Under the pieces are notes generated by a model that ran no database searches, had not been told where the DNA came from, and saw only the letters and a list, made by a program, of their open reading frames with translations. From positions 15,930,671-15,994,670 of the forward strand of contig OZ023183.1 of the NCBI GenBank assembly GCA_963995505.1: a DNA stretch of 64,000 nucleotides, in the 5' to 3' direction. Shown in pieces: positions 59,599 to 64,000 of this stretch; within the stretch, counting starts at the first letter, position 1, and every line of letters begins with the position of its first letter. Both the position numbers and the translations under genes were made by a program. Source of the DNA: Hypericum androsaemum. Lineage: Eukaryota; Streptophyta; Magnoliopsida; Malpighiales; Hypericaceae.

Positions 59599-59792
59599 CA
59601 TACGCTATGGCAGACGCATGGGCCTTTTCAGACTTTGATTAGGAAATTATATCCTTGTTCTCACCATTGCTAAGGGTCAAAGTTAACCAACGCTGAGGTT
59701 CGGTGCAAGGCGCAAAGTGACGGGTCAAGATCAACCATCATCCTAGAGTAGACGGCCTGAGTTGGTGCGAGTTCCTGACGGGATTCATATCA
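59385..59792 (+). repeat. 3' LTR of the gypsy element, 347 bp internal deletion
   Basis: Matches the 5' LTR at both ends but jumps from ...AATTATATCCTT to GTTCTCACCATTGC, so the TATA and polyadenylation region are lost. Outside the deletion about a dozen substitutions separate the LTRs by eye. Confidence 0.92.
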
Positions 59793-59797
59793 CATAT

Positions 59798-60360
59798 GCT
59801 AGTTTAGAACATATCAATGGAATCAAATTTATTCCAATTTAAATTAATTAAAATTCGGGCAGATGTCTGAACTCTGTCCATCAAAACGATGTCGTTTTGG
59901 CATTGACATGGCACGCCACATCCGCGGATAAAATATACCACGACAGATGACTAAAATATTAAAACAATCCCTGATCTCTTATAATTATTTAAAAGCCCCT
60001 CTTTCTTCTCTTTCGACCACCTACCTCCTCTTTCTTCTTCTCCTCCTCCTCCTCCATCACCACTCCCCTCAATCTCACCATGAACCCTCTCATCTTGGGT
60101 CGTTATCATCAAACTCACGTCTTTGAACCCTAAGAATATCTACTGATTAAAATAAAAATCTCTACCAGTACACATTGTTACTATTTAATCGCATGCACAA
60201 GTTAATATAAATAGGGCAAAAATAAAAATAAACAATACCACCAAAGACTTTGGGCCCACATTCGGCTTCTCGTCTCTTTCTCAGCTTCCTTGCTCCTCCC
60301 TGGTCGGTTACTAAAATGAATAAAGATCTAATAAATTGAACAACGCTGACCCTAACCTCC
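59798..60360. other. Intergenic DNA, no gene seen
   Basis: Contains the near-palindrome AAAACGATGTCGTTTT (59884) and a CT/CTC-rich tract at 60000-60060. No coding frame recognised. Confidence 0.5.
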
Positions 60361-61632
60361 TCATTCTTCTCTCCCCCAATTACATGCAACAATCCTTAAT
60401 TGACCCCTGAAATTAAGCGCATATAAATTAAACGCATCAGAGGATGAGGAGGTAGTCAACGGGGGGCTGGAGAGGAGGCTTTTGATAGCCACAGAACCGC
60501 TTCTGCAACATCCGGAGCTGCTCGAGGTTGTCCTCTGAGTAGCGGAGGTTGAGACAGAATTTGAAAGGGATGAGGCAGCGTCGTCGAGGTTCGCGCCGAT
60601 GAGGAGGCATCGTTCCACATCGCCGTGAATTGGACACCATCGACCCAACCCTAGCCCACTTCCACGCCCATCAAAATAGACATAGTGTTGTTTGTCAGAG
60701 GTGGTGTACTTGATTAGAATCTTTAATAGTCGAGGCAAGAGCTGGACTCTTTTTCCGTAAGACGAGATTGCCTTGTATTTAGTGCTTATGGGCTGCGGCA
60801 ATCATCCCCAAGATATACGACTAGGCTGCTTCCGAGTTCGTAGGACAACGATCCGCGAAGCTTCAGGCGAACCTTGGATATTCAGACTTTTCTGAGAGAG
60901 AGAACTACAATGCTAATGAATGCTTATGCACTTGTAGTTGGGATAATTTACAAATAAGGGCGAGGGGCCTATTTATAGGCGCTGGATGGAGCGGAGGCAG
61001 GCATTTCTGAAGAGGCACGAAGCAATTTTGAGGAAATGCGTTCGTTCGGCTAATAGGCAGGCTGCCCTTCAGGTGCCTCTTCAGAGGTCGTAGGCACCCC
61101 TTGGGTAGGCAGGCAGCACACTCGCGTCCCTTCGGTGTTCTGGGAGCTTCTGGATTCGCTTCTGGATTCGCTTGTGCGCCTTCAGGTTGGCTAGTAAGCC
61201 TTCGACCTTCTGAAGGCCTCAGGGACGTTCCAGCCCTTCTGCCTCTTCGTCCGAGCTTCGGCAAAACTTTAAGGCTCCTCCAGCTCCTCGAGATGATGCA
61301 CACGTGCGAAGTGCGAAGTGCGCCACAAAACGCCCATTGCGACCTACATCCAATGTGCCATGCGTACACGCACGTGCACGACTGCGAGCGTATGCGCGTG
61401 TTCAGATGGTGCTTCACACCATCCTCATAGCCAGCCTCGGTTAGCTCTTCAGGTAGAACATTTAATGTTACACCAGCTTGGAGCTTCTCCTTATAAACAG
61501 GAAAAATTTTCTTGCGATTTTTGATGTGGTAATAGTTCTCCCATCCTCAGCTTGGGCTTTTTAGTTTGGGCTTTTCAGCTCGGGCCTTTCAGCTTGGGCC
61601 AAATATATTAATTATGCATTCAAAACCCAACA
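60361..61632 (-). repeat. Possible LTR-like remnant, minus orientation, GC-rich part with TATA box
   Basis: Read on the minus strand, TGTTGGGTTTTGAATGC at 61632 follows a purine-rich ATGTGAGGGA and could be an LTR start. About 650 bp further on is CGCCTATAAATAGGCCCC (about 60967-60984), a strong TATA-type sequence. The middle (61040-61300) is rich in CTTCAG/CTTCTG units. No partner LTR is in the window, so this is tentative. Minus-strand frames of 146 and 67 codons near 60361-60801 overlap in two phases and match nothing I recognise. Confidence 0.35.
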
Positions 61633-62042
61633 ATCCCTCACATGAATGATGATTAATGCATGCTGATACTTTTAAGAAAAGTTCCAACGAAATATCATTG
61701 CATCGAGATAGGTAGCTTACGGCTTTGAACCTTCTCCAGTAAGATGTTATCTGATTTACCTGCTACTCAGTGAACGCGATGTCTTGAATTGGTCAGCTTT
61801 TTTATGTAAATCAGGACAATAACATTTACACAATGATATCTCTAATATCCTTTGGTTTTCACGTTGTGTCCGTTTCGGTCATGGACCTTATCTTGGATTC
61901 ATAAGTATTTTTTCTTTTGAAGCGGCCTCACTTCACACTTATATAGGTGATCTCCCATCAGGATTATCCTATCATACTCCACCTTTTTCTGGTATAGGAA
62001 TCATTAAAAGCGTAGACGCTTAACCTTACCACACCTCTTCAG
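61633..62042. other. Repeat-like non-coding DNA
   Basis: Lies between the possible LTR and the duplicated segment. It may be internal sequence of the same element (minus), but contains no coding frame. Confidence 0.3.
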
Positions 62043-62921
62043 GTTTACTCCGTCGGGAAGGAAGGAATTGGGAAAAAGCTTTGGTTTCGGTGTGATGTGA
62101 TGAGAGAGGTAGAAGACTGAGTTGCATGCATCGGTACTGGCAATATTGGATTTGAGTGACCAAGGCGCGCTTCTCAATTCAAACTTCCAACTCTTGATTC
62201 ATCAATCTTCCCATTAAACCCAAAAATATTTGAATTTTCACGCTTATAGATTATTCTAACTCGTTTATAATTTTTGAAGTGAGATTCACTTCAATACATC
62301 CTCTCAAATGAAGTTTATTGGTTAAAATTTGAATGGGCTTAATCTCTCATTCTTTCAATAGAAGTCGTGCGAGCACAATAGATTATGAATTCCGTTAGAG
62401 CAATTGACTCTAATACCGTGTTAGAATTTTTATACCTAACATAAAATAATACGTTTAAAAAATATAAAAGAATGACTATGTGAAAAAAGGCTAAATAAGG
62501 ACAAAAGAGGTATACAATCCAATTGGAGAAGCATGATTTGGGCCATCCTTCCCACATGGGAGACCGGATTGAGTAGAAATTAAAGAAAACTTGTTTCCGA
62601 ATGGGGACTAAATTTTGGGCCGTCAGATTCGATTGTAAAAGAATATATTTAAATCTGATGGTTAATAATCAATCAGGTGATAATGGTTTGCATGTGAAGT
62701 GATATTGGTTTCCACATGTAGTGATATTGGTGTGATATTGGGTGGTTTGCATGTGTAGTAATATTGGTTTGCATGTGGCCGTAATATTGGTTTGCTCTAG
62801 TCCACATGGGTGGGGACTAGACCAGTCTCCACCAAATCTGCCCCCTGATATTCTACGCCTACGTTAATGACAGACGCGCGGAATGCTTAATTTTTTGGGA
62901 AAAGAATACTTTGTGGTACAT
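62043..62921. repeat. Duplicated CALS7 upstream segment, copy B
   Basis: GTTTACTCCGTCGGGAAGGA through TTTGTGGTACATA matches 52936-53828 in the same order and orientation. It lacks the insertion present in copy A at 53112 but carries another member of that family at 62560-62846. No CALS7 coding sequence is attached. Confidence 0.92.
62560..62846 (+). mobile_element. TIR/minisatellite element, copy 4
   Basis: GAGACCGGATTGAGTAG at the left, CCACCAAATCTGCCCCCT at the right, the hairpin CCGTCAGATT...AATCTGATGG and about five GATATTGGTTTGC-type units. Copy A of the duplication reads CCATGGGTATTTGATAGTC at the same place, so this is an insertion with a slightly altered target. Confidence 0.83.
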
Positions 62922-62937
62922 AGGCTAGTTTAAAGCG

Positions 62938-62980
62938 GGGGTGGATTTGGTGGGATTAGGTTAATCCCCACCCATAGAGG
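62938..62980 (-). repeat. Isolated terminus of the TIR/minisatellite family, reversed
   Basis: GGGGGTGGATTTGGTGGG, then TTAATCCCCACCC, matches the complemented right end of copies 3 and 4. No body follows. Confidence 0.6.
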
Positions 62981-64000
62981 AATGGCAATGGGCAGGATCT
63001 GGGTAGGATCTATAGGACCCGGATGCTTGTCCTCTTTTGTGAAGGTCGACCTAGATCCTTACCCTTATCCTCTTTAAAAATAAGGATCTCTGTAGGATTC
63101 GAATCCTAAAAAACTGAGCAAGATTAGAGCGATCCGTGGATCTGTATTATTTAAAAATTAAGCCATACTTTTCTCAATAGCGAAACACTCGAAAAATGTT
63201 AATGCAATTTATTCTTTCGCTAAAATAAGTCAATATAATAAAATAAAATAAATAATTAAAAAAACTACAAACTAATATGACAATTGAAGGGTAGAATATA
63301 TTAGAAGGTTGAATTAACATTATATATGTTAAAGCTTCTTCATCATCTCTCTTTTGACAATTTGTTAGTGGAGCATTCAGTTGGTTCGAGTGAAGAAACG
63401 TGAGGATGGTCTGAGAGTTGATCGATTGAGTTTGGAGTCCAGGGACGCTCGGAGAATCAATCGAGTTAAGAGTTGAGTGAAGACGTTGAGGACATCCGAG
63501 GGTCGTATGGTTTGAGTGAAGAGTCTCAAGGATGATCGGGGTGGCGATCGGGTCAAGAGATGAAGCTGAAGAAGAACTTTGTGAAAAAGCTGAAGGAACT
63601 GGCGATAGCCAGTTTCCCGTCATAGAGATATCCGAGAGAAACTAACAAATACTCTGATACTTTGGGTAAATTAGATTCAATTGGTAAATTTACGTCAATA
63701 CTTTGATAAAATATACTAATATTTTTACTTGTAATAGTCTAAAATAATACAAATTAAGTAATTTTAATCTCACATAGTTTTATTTGGGTAGTTTGTATTT
63801 AGTATTTACTTAGGGCTCTCCACTTATATATTTATTTTTTCCATTTTTTTCTATGCTCCCGACAGGAATGGACAGGTATCGAGCGTTCACACTAGAGGCG
63901 CCATTTTGACAAGACGCCTTCTTCAAATTTTTTTAATATTAAATAATTTTTAATCTATTTAGGAAATATGTATACCTTTTTAGAAAAAATATGTATGTTT
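62981..64000. other. Intergenic DNA with a possible hAT-like terminus, no gene seen
   Basis: AGAGGAATGGCAATGGGCAGG (about 62982-63002) resembles the TAGGGATGGCAATGGG ends of non-autonomous hAT elements, followed by GGATCTnGGTAGGATC-type repeats to 63140. A matching right end is not in the window. The remainder is AT-rich, with a GAGTGAAGA-type degenerate repeat around 63370-63560. Confidence 0.35.

Larger units (their letters stand above)
53831..59792 (+). mobile_element. Ty3/gypsy chromovirus-like retrotransposon, complete ends, decayed coding region
   Basis: LTRs begin TGATGTGAACAC and end GGGATTCATATCA. The perfect target duplication CATAT flanks it (53826-53830, 59793-59797), and copy B of the duplicated segment shows the empty site (TGGTACATA-GGCTAGTTTA). 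TAGTATCAAAGC (54589-54600) resembles an initiator-Met primer site, and CAAGAGAGGGGGAA (59371-59384) is the polypurine tract. Gag, protease, part of reverse transcriptase, RNase H and integrase are present in the gypsy order with several breaks. It inserted about 1.1 kb upstream of CALS7. Confidence 0.95.

Noticed and set aside
60361..60801. Minus-strand frames of 146 and 67 codons as a possible gene
   Set aside because: Two overlapping phases share the sequence, neither matches a family I know, and there is no exon structure.
63174..63623. Minus-strand frame of 149 codons
   Set aside because: Ser/Thr-rich translation of a degenerate GAGTGAAGA repeat; no recognisable domain.

Overview
The window is nuclear DNA of a flowering plant. 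Its genes have many introns with GT-AG borders, chloroplast transit peptides and plant-only families (Psb27, PsbP, JASON, callose synthase), among LTR retrotransposons primed by initiator-tRNA-Met sites, Mutator-like elements, LINE and SINE debris. First exons are markedly GC-rich against AT-rich introns and spacers (COG5 exon 1, CALS7 exon 1, PsbP exon 1, Psb27), a 5'-to-3' GC gradient that is common in monocots. I cannot name the species.

Layout. 1-989: broken Mutator-type transposase N-terminus (minus). 1100-6340: repeat-derived DNA: a GACCGG-rich tract, a palindrome-rich 307-bp tandem duplication, the 3' half of a Ty3/gypsy-type element and a LINE RNase H fragment. 8442-14689: a compact gene block with PsbP (+), Psb27 (+) and JASON (-). 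15032-16104: a non-autonomous Mutator-like element with long TIRs and a perfect 9-bp target duplication. 17015-19220: the largest copy of an unusual TIR element with a minisatellite core. 19523-22703: a complete non-autonomous LTR element (minus) with perfect 5-bp TSD. 23351-28340: SWAP70-like PH-domain gene (+) with an in-frame TAG at codon 23. 29728-33866: COG5 (-). 34485-35340: LINE debris. 36308-38686: Tnt1-like copia relic. 38770-52708: a 42-exon callose synthase of the CALS7 type (-), rebuilt here exon by exon to an uninterrupted 1926-residue product. 52936-53830 and 62043-62921: a duplicated copy of the CALS7 upstream region. 53831-59792: a decayed Ty3/gypsy element with TSD CATAT. 59798-64000: spacer with a possible LTR remnant and the second duplicate.

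Function. PsbP stabilises the oxygen-evolving complex and Psb27 serves PSII repair and assembly; both carry bipartite lumen-targeting peptides. JASON controls meiosis II spindle orientation, COG5 is a Golgi tethering subunit, and the CALS7-like enzyme makes (1,3)-beta-glucan. From memory, JASON, PSBP1 and CALS7 lie close together on Arabidopsis chromosome 1 (At1g06660, At1g06680, At1g06490), so the block looks syntenic.

The most novel-looking item is the dispersed element family with about 22-bp imperfect TIRs (GAGACCGGATTGAGTGGGG...), a conserved hairpin and a core of GTGATATTGGTTTGCATGT-like repeats varying from about five to roughly forty units. Two copies sit at different places in the duplicated CALS7 upstream segments, so each duplicate is the other's empty site.
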